The notes: generated by a model not told the origin, from the letters alone. Numbered from the stretch's first letter, positions 1 to 6,981 are shown. The stretch: DNA of 12,381 nt from JALYYC01 sp039922495 (GCA_039922495.1 JBDTEO010000014.1:1-12381), one strand, 5' to 3'. Made by a program: numbers and translations.

Positions 1-51
1 GGAGGGTCGACGATGCTGCGAATGGGACAGGGACATTAATTACCCCCTCCC

Positions 52-126
52 CAACCCGCCCCGCACGGGGGGCGGGAGAGCCAAGGTCAATCCTCAACCC
101 GCCCCGCACGGGGGACGGGAGAGCCA
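52..126. repeat. Two tandem hairpin repeats at the end of the allantoin operon
   Basis: Two 32-base copies lie at 52-83 and 95-126, 43 bases apart, with a single mismatch. Each begins CAACCCGCCCCGCACGGGG and ends GGGAGAGCCA. In the first copy CCCGCCCC (55-62) pairs perfectly with GGGGCGGG (69-76). The second copy carries one mismatch in the stem. They sit just past the allantoicase stop, so they could terminate the leftward operon or belong to a dispersed intergenic repeat family. There is no T-run on either side, so an intrinsic terminator is not proved. Nothing else is recognisable in 1-138. Confidence 0.6.
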
Positions 127-138
127 GGGGCGTTCCGC

Positions 139-1323
139 TTAACTGCCCGCTGCTTGGCCGGGTCCCTGGAGGATCGCGGCAAGCTTTTTCGGCAAGGCGG
201 GTGATCCTTCCATCAACGGTCGTCGTTCGACGAGCGAGCTCACCTCATCCTGACCGAGGCCCGCGTCGACGAGGCAACGTCTCGCCTGGGTTGGTGGGAG
301 CGCATTGAACCAGCGATAGCCGGCGCGCCGGCGCGCGCTAGGGTCGATGCTGCCGATGACGCGAACCCGCGACAGGCCGCCGTCGGGAAAGGCGTCGAGC
401 CGGACCGAGCCAACCGGCCAGGCCGCCGTGATCGGAAAGACATGCATCGTGTCGGGTTGCAGGCGGGTTCGGGCTAAGAGCGGACGCCAGCCTGGCGCGT
501 CGACCGCCGGGGCCACCTCATCCCCGCAGCCGTAGACGCCGATCTCCGGCGTCGCGTTGTACTTGAAATGCGCGCTGTCGACCACCAGCTGCCGGATGAT
601 GCCGGCGAACGCCAGCTGAAAAACCACGAAGTCATGGCCGTCATCGCGGCGGCGCCGCGCCTCCCAGCCCTCCCCCATCGTCCGCGCCCGGTCGGGCCGG
701 TTGAGCACCTGCGCCGAGGTATAGAAGTCATCGCTGCTGGCGACCACCGCGCCCCCGTAGTCCTGGCTGGCGAGGTCGATCGTCAACCCGTCGAGCGGGC
801 GCGGATCCGGGATGACCCGACCCATCACGCGCAATCGCGCGACGCCCCCATCGGGAAAGATCGAGAGACGCAGGTGCGTAAAGCGCCGTTCGTCGGAGAC
901 CGCAAAACGGTTGTGCGTCTCACCGCGCAGCGGCGAGCGCGGGACGATCTCGATCCAGTCCGCCTCACCAAGCTCCGCCGGGCTCGGATAGCCCTCGCAG
1001 CCGCAGGCCTCGATCCGGCAGGACTCCGGAAAGTTGCCGGTGAAGTAGCTGGTGTCGACGTCGATCGCGGTGATCACCCCGGGCGCGCCGAGGCGGAGCA
1101 GCGCCCAGTCATGGCCGGGCTCGCGACGCCGCTTCGTCTCCCAGCCGTCGACAATCTCGCCTCGGTTGTCGTAGCGACCCGGCTCGAAGACCGCCGGTCC
1201 CGGCTTGAGGAGGTTCTCCTTGTCCCCGAACGACTCGTCACTGGCCGCCATCACGCTGGCGCCCAGCCAGCGCGAGGCGAGATCCGACTCAGTGGCCAAG
1301 GGCTTTGGAGATCGGCCAGGCAA
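139..1323 (-). CDS. alc: Allantoicase (allantoate amidinohydrolase)
   Basis: The product is about 394 residues and matches the allantoicase family (EC 3.5.3.4), which hydrolyses allantoate to ureidoglycolate and urea in the cytosol. It shows the family's internal duplication. Repeat one (about residues 25-175) has AASDESFGDKENLLKPG, GWETKRRREPGHDW, FPESCRIEACG and FPDGGVARLRVMG. Repeat two (about 190-335) has the parallel ASSDDFY, GWEARRRRDDGHDF and FPDGGLSRVRVIG. A C-terminal tail with WFNALPP is also usual. The start is uncertain. TTG at 1323 overlaps the end of the racemase gene by 35 bases, and TTG at 1299 is an alternative. ATG at 1251 would remove the conserved DLASRWLGAS segment. No convincing ribosome site precedes any of them, so coupling to the upstream gene is likely. 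It is the last gene of the leftward operon. Confidence 0.9.
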   Translation of the reverse strand: MPGRSPKPLATESDLASRWLGASVMAASDESFGDKENLLKPGPAVFEPGRYDNRGEIVDGWETKRRREPGHDWALLRLGAPGVITAIDVDTSYFTGNFPESCRIEACGCEGYPSPAELGEADWIEIVPRSPLRGETHNRFAVSDERRFTHLRLSIFPDGGVARLRVMGRVIPDPRPLDGLTIDLASQDYGGAVVASSDDFYTSAQVLNRPDRARTMGEGWEARRRRDDGHDFVVFQLAFAGIIRQLVVDSAHFKYNATPEIGVYGCGDEVAPAVDAPGWRPLLARTRLQPDTMHVFPITAAWPVGSVRLDAFPDGGLSRVRVIGSIDPSARRRAGYRWFNALPPTQARRCLVDAGLGQDEVSSLVERRPLMEGSPALPKKLAAILQGPGQAAGS

Positions 1324-2023
1324 TGATCTGCTTCGGCTCTGGTGTCGCGTAGGTCGAGCGCTTGCTGGTCTTGAGCCCGAGCCCCACCAGCGCCTCCGCG
1401 AGCTTCACCGCCGCGCCCACCCCGTCGATCACCGGAACATGCAACTCGTTGGTGATCGCCTCCTCCAGCCCGGCCATGCCTGCGCAGCCAAGCGTGATGA
1501 CCTCGGCGTGATCCTCCTCCACCGCCTTGCGGGCTTCGGCGACGACGGCGCGCACCGCGCCCTGCGGGTCGTGGTCGACGTCGAGCGTGCTCATCCCCGA
1601 TGCCCGCACCGAGGCGCAGCGATCCCACAACCCGGCCAGTCGCAACCGGTCTTCGATCGCCGGCACCGAGCGCTGCAGCGTCGTGACCACCGAGTACGCC
1701 CGGCCGATCATCATCGCCACGTGCGCCGAGGCCTCGCAGATCTCGATCACCGGCGGCTCGATCAGCTCCTGGAGCCCGTCGCGGCCGTGCTCGCCAAAAC
1801 CGGCCAGCACCACGGCATCGTAGGGCTGGTCGTAGGTGACGACCCGATCCATCACCGCCACCGCCGACAGGTAGCTCTCGAAGTTGGTGTCGACGGCCTC
1901 CGCGCCAAAGTGCGGCTGGACCGCCACGATTTCCGTCCCGGGCGAGGCGTAACGCCGCGCGCCCTCCGCGATCACCTCCGTCATCGTTCGGCTGGTGTTG
2001 ACGTTGACGACCAGGATCCTCAT
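1289..2023 (-). CDS. Hydantoin/allantoin racemase-family protein lacking the first catalytic cysteine
   Basis: The product is 244 residues and belongs to the Asp/Glu/hydantoin racemase superfamily. Members interconvert the enantiomers of 5-substituted hydantoins, including allantoin, using two cysteines. The start is ATG at 2023, with GAGGT about six bases upstream; that site lies against the TAG of the allantoinase gene, 10 bases away. The fold's landmarks are visible: NVNTSRTMT at the N-terminus, VVLAGFGEHGRDGLQEL, PVIEICEA, and ITLGCAGM with C180. The residue normally occupied by the first cysteine (within AGFGEHG) is G75. Having only the second cysteine recalls arylmalonate decarboxylase, which has Gly74 and Cys188. 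It may therefore be a one-cysteine isomerase, decarboxylase or slow epimerase rather than a standard racemase. Its place between allantoinase and allantoicase supports a role on allantoin or a related hydantoin. Confidence 0.82.
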   Translation of the reverse strand: MRILVVNVNTSRTMTEVIAEGARRYASPGTEIVAVQPHFGAEAVDTNFESYLSAVAVMDRVVTYDQPYDAVVLAGFGEHGRDGLQELIEPPVIEICEASAHVAMMIGRAYSVVTTLQRSVPAIEDRLRLAGLWDRCASVRASGMSTLDVDHDPQGAVRAVVAEARKAVEEDHAEVITLGCAGMAGLEEAITNELHVPVIDGVGAAVKLAEALVGLGLKTSKRSTYATPEPKQIIAWPISKALGH

Positions 2024-2033
2024 TCCACGACCT

Positions 2034-3407
2034 CTACGCCATTGTCTCTGCTGGCCGGGCGGTCCGGTGCGCCAGCAGCCGGCCGCGCGGCGGGTCACCA
2101 TCGCGCTCGAACGCGACCGGCTCGCCCCGCAGAAAGGTCTGCCGGACGACGCCCTGCAACCGGCGGCCGGCATACGGCGTCGCGGGGTGCCGGTGAAACA
2201 GCTTGCCGGCATCGACCGTGAAGGACGCCGCCGGGTCGAAGACGCAGAAGTCGGCATCGAAGCCGGGGGCGATCCGGCCCTTGTGACGCAGTCCGGCCAG
2301 CCGCGCCGGCGCCTCCGACATCCAGCCGGCCACGTCCACCAAACTCCCTCCGCGCCGGCGGACCTCCGTCCAGATCACCGGCAGGCCGAGCCCCAGCGAG
2401 GCGATGCCGCCCCAGGCGGATCCGAAGTCGCCGCTCTCCAGGTGGCGCATCGGCAGCGCGCAGGGCGAGTGGTCGGACACGATCAGATCCAGCACGCCAT
2501 CCGTCAGGCCGCCCCAGAGCCGCTCGCGGTTGGCCGCCTCGCGGATCGGTGGCGAGCACTTGAAGGCGGTCGCCCCGTCCCGGATTTCCTCCGCGGACAG
2601 CGACAGGTAATGCGGGCAGGTCTCGGCGGTGACCTGGATGCCTTCCCGGCGGGCCGACGCGATCATCGGCAGCGCGTCCGAACTCGACAGATGCACGATG
2701 TGGGCCTGTCCGCCGGTCCGCCTGGCGGCCTCGATCACCTGGGCCACGGCCAGGTTTTCGATCCCGCGCGGTCGCGACGCCAGATAGTCGGCGTAGCGCC
2801 GTCCCGAAGCCGGCGGGATGCTGGCCGCCACCTCGGCGCTCTCGGCGTGGACCAGCAACGGCACGGCCAGCGCGCGCGCGATCGCGAGCGCTTGTTCCAG
2901 CTGAGCCAGGTCGAGCGGCGCGAACCCGGGTGAGCCCGGATCGACCAGGAAGGCCTTGAAGCCGAGCACGCCCTGCTCCCGCAGCCCGGTCAGCTGGTCG
3001 AGGTTGGTCGGAACGGCGCCGCCCCAGAAGCCGACATCGACATAACAATGGTCGCGGGCCGCCGCCCGCTTTTCGTCGAGCGCCGCGACGGTGACGGTCG
3101 CGGGAACGCTGTCCAGCGGCATGTCAACCAGCGCCGTGATGCCGCCCGCCGCGGCCGCCCGGGTTGCGGTTTGAAACCCCTCCCACTCGGTGTTGCCGGG
3201 CTCGCAGATATGGACATGACTGTCGACCAGTCCAGGCAGGACGACCACGTCGTCGCCGTAGACGATCTCGCGGGTCGCGCCAATCCGCGCGCCGGCCGGC
3301 TCGACCGCGGCAATGCGCCCGTCCCTGACGCCGATCGACCCCGCCACCTCGCCGTCGGGTGCGATGATCCGTCGCGCCCGGATAACGAGATCGAGGGCTC
3401 CGGGCAC
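2034..3407 (-). CDS. allB: Allantoinase (hydantoinase-family cyclic amidohydrolase)
   Basis: The product is 457 residues, the usual length for AllB. It is a binuclear metal amidohydrolase that opens the hydantoin ring of allantoin to give allantoate (EC 3.5.2.5). Visible landmarks in order are the metal-binding SHVHI (H64, H66), EPGNTEWEGFQTATRAAAAGG, which is very typical of allantoinases, and DMPL. GFKAF follows with K151 as the likely carboxylated lysine. H187 (VHAE), H239 (HLSS), TCPHYL, CSPPIR and SDHSPC (D312) complete the active site. The GTG start at 3407 touches the TAG of the permease gene (3408-3410), with GGTGGAG just upstream inside that gene, so translation is probably coupled. 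A dihydropyrimidinase or another hydantoinase is the alternative, but the EPG-TEWEGF block favours allantoinase. Confidence 0.9.
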   Translation of the reverse strand: MPGALDLVIRARRIIAPDGEVAGSIGVRDGRIAAVEPAGARIGATREIVYGDDVVVLPGLVDSHVHICEPGNTEWEGFQTATRAAAAGGITALVDMPLDSVPATVTVAALDEKRAAARDHCYVDVGFWGGAVPTNLDQLTGLREQGVLGFKAFLVDPGSPGFAPLDLAQLEQALAIARALAVPLLVHAESAEVAASIPPASGRRYADYLASRPRGIENLAVAQVIEAARRTGGQAHIVHLSSSDALPMIASARREGIQVTAETCPHYLSLSAEEIRDGATAFKCSPPIREAANRERLWGGLTDGVLDLIVSDHSPCALPMRHLESGDFGSAWGGIASLGLGLPVIWTEVRRRGGSLVDVAGWMSEAPARLAGLRHKGRIAPGFDADFCVFDPAASFTVDAGKLFHRHPATPYAGRRLQGVVRQTFLRGEPVAFERDGDPPRGRLLAHRTARPAETMA

Positions 3408-4811
3408 CTACTCCACCGCGGAGTAGCCGAGCAGCTCCTTCGCGCGTGGGCTCCTCGCCACCACCGCAACGGCGACCAGGTAGACGACGGCGCCGGTCAC
3501 CCACGCCTGCAGCGCGGGGAAGCCGAGGTAGACCTTGCCGAATCCCGAGGTGCCGGGAATCAGGCCGGCGGTCAGCGCGCCCACGGTCGTGCCGGCGACC
3601 AGCGCGAGGATGGCGGGCCAGTTCGCGACCGCGATCTCGGACCAGGACGCCGCCCGGTGCAGCGGCCGTCGAAGCCCGAACAGCCGCGGCAGGACGAAGA
3701 CGTCCATCGCCATGATCGTGCTCGCGACCGGCACCGTGACCGCACCGATGCCGGTGACGATGATGAACGTCTGATTCAAGCTGGGGAGGATGAAGGTCAA
3801 CAGCGCGGCGATCACGCCCAGACCGATGACCGTGTACTGACGCCGCCAGCCCGGGATGCGCGACAGGAGATTCTGGGCGCCGTTGATGGCGATGTAGAGG
3901 TTGCCATCCTGCACCGCCCATTGGTTGACGAGCAGAATCAGCATCATCACGCCGCTCAGGCCGAACACGGTGAAGGTCGCGAAATAGCGGATGCTCGCGG
4001 CGAAATCGGAGTTGCCGGAGAGCACCGCGACGAGATAGCCCATGACCGGGAAGAGGAACGCGCCCAGGAAATAGGAGACGGCCAGCGTCGGGATGTTCCA
4101 CCAGGACGCGCGACCGGCCTTCGCATAGCGGAAGACATCCGGCTCGTTGCCCCAGGTCGAGAGGCCGACCATGCTCCCGACCACCAGGAAGAAGGGGGCG
4201 GGACTGTCGGTGTGGGGCAGCGCCGCGATCGCGCTGCCGTTGACCGAGGCAAAGGCCTTGATCACCGCGTAGACGCCCCAGACGACCATCACCGGCACCG
4301 CGACGTACTGCGCGAAACGCTGCAACCCGGTGAAGCCGAAATAGTTGTTGAAGATCATGACTAGGGCGAGCGCGGCAGTGACCAGCCCGAGCGCCGGGAT
4401 GGTGCCGAGCAGCGCCTGCGCCAGGCTGATGATGAAGAGCACGGTAAAGAGGTAGAAGCCCATGCCGTCGATGACGAGCAGGGCCGAGACGATCCCGCTG
4501 CCGATCCGCCCGAAGATGCTTCGGGTGGTGACGGCGTGCGTCTGGCCGACCACCGCGCCGACGTTCGCCGAACCGATGCAGTAGAGGGTCATGGTGGTCG
4601 CGGCGATCGCCATCGCCAGGATCAGCTGCGGCAGCGAGATGCCCTGGAAGCGGGCGTTGTAGCCGACCAGCACCGCGCCGAAGACCAGCTGCATCGAGAG
4701 GAACACCAGGAACAACCGCGTGTTGGACCGCTTTGCGCTAGGCGGAACCACCGTTTCCGTGTAGTCGGCAACCGTCGACGACTGTTCGACGACATCAGTT
4801 GTCTGGGACAC
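3408..4811 (-). CDS. NCS1-family permease for allantoin, purines or hydantoins
   Basis: The product is 467 residues and strongly hydrophobic, with about 12 membrane helices. It resembles nucleobase:cation symporter-1 proteins (purine, cytosine, allantoin and hydantoin permeases). Family-like features include GQTHAVTTRSIFGRIGSG after the second helix and GNEPDVFRYAKAGR in the middle, followed by helices with NIPTLAVSYFLG and LLVNQWAVQDGNLY. The start is decided by an excellent Shine-Dalgarno sequence, AAGGAGGT (4824-4817), five bases before GTG at 4811. Reading further upstream in frame would run through the riboswitch and is rejected. It is the first gene of the operon and so the one placed directly under the leader RNA. 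The substrate cannot be read from sequence; the neighbours suggest allantoin or a related hydantoin, and the leader raises guanidine-bearing compounds. Confidence 0.87.
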   Translation of the reverse strand: MSQTTDVVEQSSTVADYTETVVPPSAKRSNTRLFLVFLSMQLVFGAVLVGYNARFQGISLPQLILAMAIAATTMTLYCIGSANVGAVVGQTHAVTTRSIFGRIGSGIVSALLVIDGMGFYLFTVLFIISLAQALLGTIPALGLVTAALALVMIFNNYFGFTGLQRFAQYVAVPVMVVWGVYAVIKAFASVNGSAIAALPHTDSPAPFFLVVGSMVGLSTWGNEPDVFRYAKAGRASWWNIPTLAVSYFLGAFLFPVMGYLVAVLSGNSDFAASIRYFATFTVFGLSGVMMLILLVNQWAVQDGNLYIAINGAQNLLSRIPGWRRQYTVIGLGVIAALLTFILPSLNQTFIIVTGIGAVTVPVASTIMAMDVFVLPRLFGLRRPLHRAASWSEIAVANWPAILALVAGTTVGALTAGLIPGTSGFGKVYLGFPALQAWVTGAVVYLVAVAVVARSPRAKELLGYSAVE

Positions 4812-4816
4812 TCCAT

Positions 4817-4824
4817 ACCTCCTT
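4817..4824 (-). promoter_or_regulatory. Ribosome binding site of the NCS1 permease
   Basis: AAGGAGGT on the minus strand lies five bases before GTG 4811 and fixes that start. An ATG at 4816-4814 lies between them but is in another reading frame. CCTTC (4832-4828) can pair with GGAGG (4822-4818) across a five-base loop and could hide this site. Confidence 0.85.
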
Positions 4825-4830
4825 TTAGAA

Positions 4831-4937
4831 GGCGAAGTCTCCCGGGTTTTTATCCCGCCGTGCAGCACACGCTGTGCTTGCTGCTCTTGGACCTGGCCCG
4901 GCATCGACGCCGGCGGAACCCTAGCAGCCCCTTCGAC
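4831..4937 (-). ncRNA. ykkC-family riboswitch, probably guanidine-I
   Basis: Read on the minus strand, the leader carries the conserved blocks of the ykkC RNA in the right order. CTAGGGTTCCG (4924-4914) is followed by a hairpin CCGGC/GCCGG (4913-4909 with 4902-4898). Next comes CCAGGTCCAAGAG (4896-4884). A second hairpin has GCACA (4877-4873) pairing with TGTGC (4869-4865). CACGGCGGGA (4862-4853), an A-rich linker and CCCGGGAGA (4846-4838) complete the core. The closing stem P1 is CGAAG (4935-4931) with CTTCG (4837-4833). From memory, the B. subtilis ykkC leader has nearly the same blocks. The main subtype binds guanidine and switches genes on. Close variants bind PRPP, ppGpp or nucleotides, and I cannot exclude those by eye. 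The predicted transcript start falls at the base of P1, and the RNA precedes the permease gene. Confidence 0.87.
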
Positions 4938-4944
4938 TGCTCGG

Positions 4945-4973
4945 TTTGTAACACGCCATGGCGAAGCCGTCAA
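4945..4973 (-). promoter_or_regulatory. Sigma70-type promoter of the permease-allantoin operon
   Basis: On the minus strand the -35 element is TTGACG (4973-4968), the spacer is 17 bases and the -10 element is TACAAA (4950-4945). The predicted start of transcription, near 4938, coincides with the first paired base of the riboswitch. This independent agreement supports both calls. Confidence 0.72.
4954..4963. promoter_or_regulatory. 10-bp palindrome in the promoter spacer
   Basis: CGCCATGGCG is a perfect palindrome lying between the -35 and -10 elements, a common operator position. It could bind a repressor, but ten bases in GC-rich DNA can also arise by chance. Confidence 0.3.
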
Positions 4974-4987
4974 GGGGCAACCCCTTG
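4971..4987. promoter_or_regulatory. Inverted repeat overlapping the -35 element
   Basis: CAAGGGG-CAA-CCCCTTG is a perfect 7-bp inverted repeat with a three-base spacer. It overlaps the -35 box by three bases and lies 42 bp beyond the stop of the leftward cargo-like gene. It may be an operator for the catabolic operon or a terminator of the upstream gene. The lack of a T-run weakens the terminator reading. Confidence 0.45.
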
Positions 4988-5028
4988 TGGTTGACTCGAC
5001 TCCCAACGCCTCTCTGCCGCCTGATCGG

Positions 5029-6873
5029 CTACTCTTTGTGCGCCTTCTTGGCCAGCTTCGCTCCCATCTCCGAGGCCCGATCCGGCGACATGTACCCCTG
5101 GTCGACCGCCATCTGGAGCACGGTGAAGGGAGCGTTATGCCACTCCTTGCGGAACTCCGTGACCAGGTCCTTCGCGGTGTCGGCGATCTCGGTCGCCTCG
5201 TAACTGTCCGACCCCCCGCTGCTCATGTCAAATCCGAGGGCGTTGGCGACCCTGGCCTGGAGCTGTTCACCCGAGGACGTCGACCCGTATTTGAAGTTCC
5301 GGTAGAGCGCGGGGATCGCGGAGTTCTGCCACCGCACCGCGGCCGTTCGCAGTTTCTTCTGCAACGAGTAGGCGAGGTCATCGATCGCCTCCGCCGCTCC
5401 GGCCGCCTTGGCGTCGGTGACATTCGCGTCCTTGAAGCGCGCGTTGTGTTCCTGCATCGCGCGATCGGTGACCAGGTACGCGCGGGCGACATCGTCGACC
5501 TTCGGTTCGATCTCGCTCAGTTCCTGGTACAGCCCGCCGTAGAGGGATCCCTCGATCGCGTCCAGCCCCATCTCGCCGAAGAACTTCGTCATCTCCCAGG
5601 TGGCGCCGACGGCGAACGCCCCGGCGGCCAGTGGAGCGGCCCCGGCCGCTTCTCCCAGCGCCTTCGCTCCCAGCGATGCCAGCCCGGTCCCCACCTTGAC
5701 CACGGAATCGACCCTGTCCGTTTTCGTTTCGGCAGTGATGAATTTGGCCACGCCACCAACGACGTTGAACATGCTGATGATCCCGTCGAACTTCTCGGCG
5801 AACTCCATCACCTTGCCGAGCTTCATCGCGATCTTGCCGGACTTGGAAATGGCTTCACCCGCTTCCGCCATCTCCTCGAGCATCTTGAGTGTTGTGCCCT
5901 TGGGAATGAAGGCCGCGATGCCAATCTTCGACATCGCGCCGACGGCCTTGCCGGCGGTTCCGGCCGTCACCTCGACCATTTCGTTGACCAGCACCGTGGC
6001 TCGCACCATGCCCATGACCGCGCCGGCATGATGCTCTTCCACCCACTCGCGGGCTTCGGTTAGCGCCTTGGTATAGGTTTCGCGATCCGTTGCCTTCAGC
6101 ACGGCGAACCCCAGCTCGATCCCGGCATGAACCCCGCCCAGGCTGTAACCCGTCTTGAAGTGTCCGCCCGCGTTGGCGATCTGCTCGACCTGCCCGGAGA
6201 ACTTCGAATAGATGTCCTGGGTTTTCGTGAGGATGGCCATCGCGCCCGCGCGGGCTTCTTCGACCGGCCGTGAATGGAGTTCCGCGGCGAAGGTGGCCTC
6301 ATGCTCGGCCCGCGACAGCACCGCGTGCTTGGTGACGGTGCCCGACACCGCGGCGAGCCGGCCCTGGACGCGCGAGAAGAGCGCGGCGCCGCCAGGGGCC
6401 TGCACCAGCTCGGTTCCGATCCCGGCCAGCATCGTCTCCGCCGACGAGAGATCCGCCTCCCGTTCTTCGTCCTTGAGGCTCTCGCTCGGTTGACCAAAGC
6501 GCGTCCCGTAGAGCGCCTGCGAGAGGTTCTCGAGGAAGGTCACGTAGGGCTCGGGGATCCCAGCGGCATCGGCACGGCCATAGGCCGCCGAACCGAGCAC
6601 GAACTCGACGTGCATCGCCACCATCTCCGCCCACTCGTCGTGCTTGACCTTGCCGGGTTTCGCCCTGGTGGCCACGGGTGTCCGCTGGACCATGCGTGCC
6701 GACACCGAGGCATTGCCGGCCGTCGTTTGCAGCTTGAGGATCGACGCGGGGGTTAACGCATCGCCCGGACCGCTGAGGAGGGCATCGGCGGCACCCGACT
6801 CCTGGTCGACGCGTTTGATCGGCGCTTTGTGCAGCCGCACATGGGGCGGTGCATCCGCTTCGCGCCGTTGCAT
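5029..6873 (-). CDS. eCIS cargo-like protein with N-terminal LQ-AGN motif
   Basis: The product is about 614 residues from ATG 6873. After a 47-residue tail rich in charged residues and proline comes LQTTAGNASVSARMVQR (48-64). This is the N-terminal signature seen on many proteins encoded with extracellular contractile injection systems, usually followed by VQR. The rest appears almost wholly helical. Residues 75-285 are mixed helices. Residues about 288-450 alternate Gly/Ala-rich hydrophobic segments (MGMVRATVLVNEMVEV, GAAPLAAGAFAVGATWEM) with amphipathic ones (TTLKMLEEMAEAGEAISK). The C-terminal 160 residues are polar and helical. No catalytic motif is recognised. The hydrophobic middle would fit a membrane-active protein, but that is inference. 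Reading further upstream in frame crosses the divergent gene's motif and is Arg-rich nonsense. GTG at 6840 is an alternative start, and no clear ribosome site decides between them. The gene is transcribed away from the giant neighbour. Confidence 0.75.
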   Translation of the reverse strand: MQRREADAPPHVRLHKAPIKRVDQESGAADALLSGPGDALTPASILKLQTTAGNASVSARMVQRTPVATRAKPGKVKHDEWAEMVAMHVEFVLGSAAYGRADAAGIPEPYVTFLENLSQALYGTRFGQPSESLKDEEREADLSSAETMLAGIGTELVQAPGGAALFSRVQGRLAAVSGTVTKHAVLSRAEHEATFAAELHSRPVEEARAGAMAILTKTQDIYSKFSGQVEQIANAGGHFKTGYSLGGVHAGIELGFAVLKATDRETYTKALTEAREWVEEHHAGAVMGMVRATVLVNEMVEVTAGTAGKAVGAMSKIGIAAFIPKGTTLKMLEEMAEAGEAISKSGKIAMKLGKVMEFAEKFDGIISMFNVVGGVAKFITAETKTDRVDSVVKVGTGLASLGAKALGEAAGAAPLAAGAFAVGATWEMTKFFGEMGLDAIEGSLYGGLYQELSEIEPKVDDVARAYLVTDRAMQEHNARFKDANVTDAKAAGAAEAIDDLAYSLQKKLRTAAVRWQNSAIPALYRNFKYGSTSSGEQLQARVANALGFDMSSGGSDSYEATEIADTAKDLVTEFRKEWHNAPFTVLQMAVDQGYMSPDRASEMGAKLAKKAHKE

Positions 6874-6981
6874 TCGGCACTTAACGATCCAGCGGAGCTC
6901 CCGTCGCGTCAACGGCCGCGGGCGCACCCTTTCGGGCACCTTCCTTTGCCCCAAAAACTGGCGGCGACGACGTTGTCCTGG
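6874..6981. other. Divergent intergenic region between two cargo-like genes
   Basis: About 108 bp separate the preferred starts of the two divergent genes, so promoters for both should lie here or slightly inside either gene. The minus strand has TTGACG at 6912-6907 but no good -10 element at the right distance. The plus strand has TTGTCC (6973-6978) and GATAGT (6996-7001) with a 17-base spacer, which would put the transcript start after every usable start codon. I see no convincing promoter or operator. Confidence 0.35.

Noticed and set aside
1205..2221. 338-codon plus-strand open frame
   Set aside because: It is antisense to the racemase and parts of the allantoicase and allantoinase genes, and its composition is that of a shadow frame.
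2024..2257. Upstream extension of the racemase to 2257
   Set aside because: The added residues are Arg/Ser-rich and overlap the allantoinase coding end. ATG 2023 has a ribosome site and the family's normal N-terminus.
3048..4364. 438-codon plus-strand open frame
   Set aside because: It lies antisense to the allantoinase and NCS1 permease genes, both firmly recognised. Its Arg/Asp/His-rich translation has no domain-like pattern.
4622..4816. Small frame starting at ATG 4816, right after the Shine-Dalgarno sequence
   Set aside because: It is out of frame with the permease and encodes Arg/Ser-rich sequence. The spacing to the Shine-Dalgarno sequence is far too short.
4812..5006. Upstream extension of the permease to 5006
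   Set aside because: It would translate through the promoter and riboswitch. GTG 4811 has a near-perfect Shine-Dalgarno sequence at correct spacing.
4987..6063. 358-codon plus-strand open frame
   Set aside because: It is antisense to the leftward cargo-like gene, which has the LQ-AGN motif. The plus-strand product is His/Arg/Asp-rich without recognisable features.
6907..6912. TTGACG as a -35 element for the leftward cargo-like gene
   Set aside because: No reasonable -10 hexamer lies 16-18 bases downstream (GATCGT at 17), so it was not called as a promoter.
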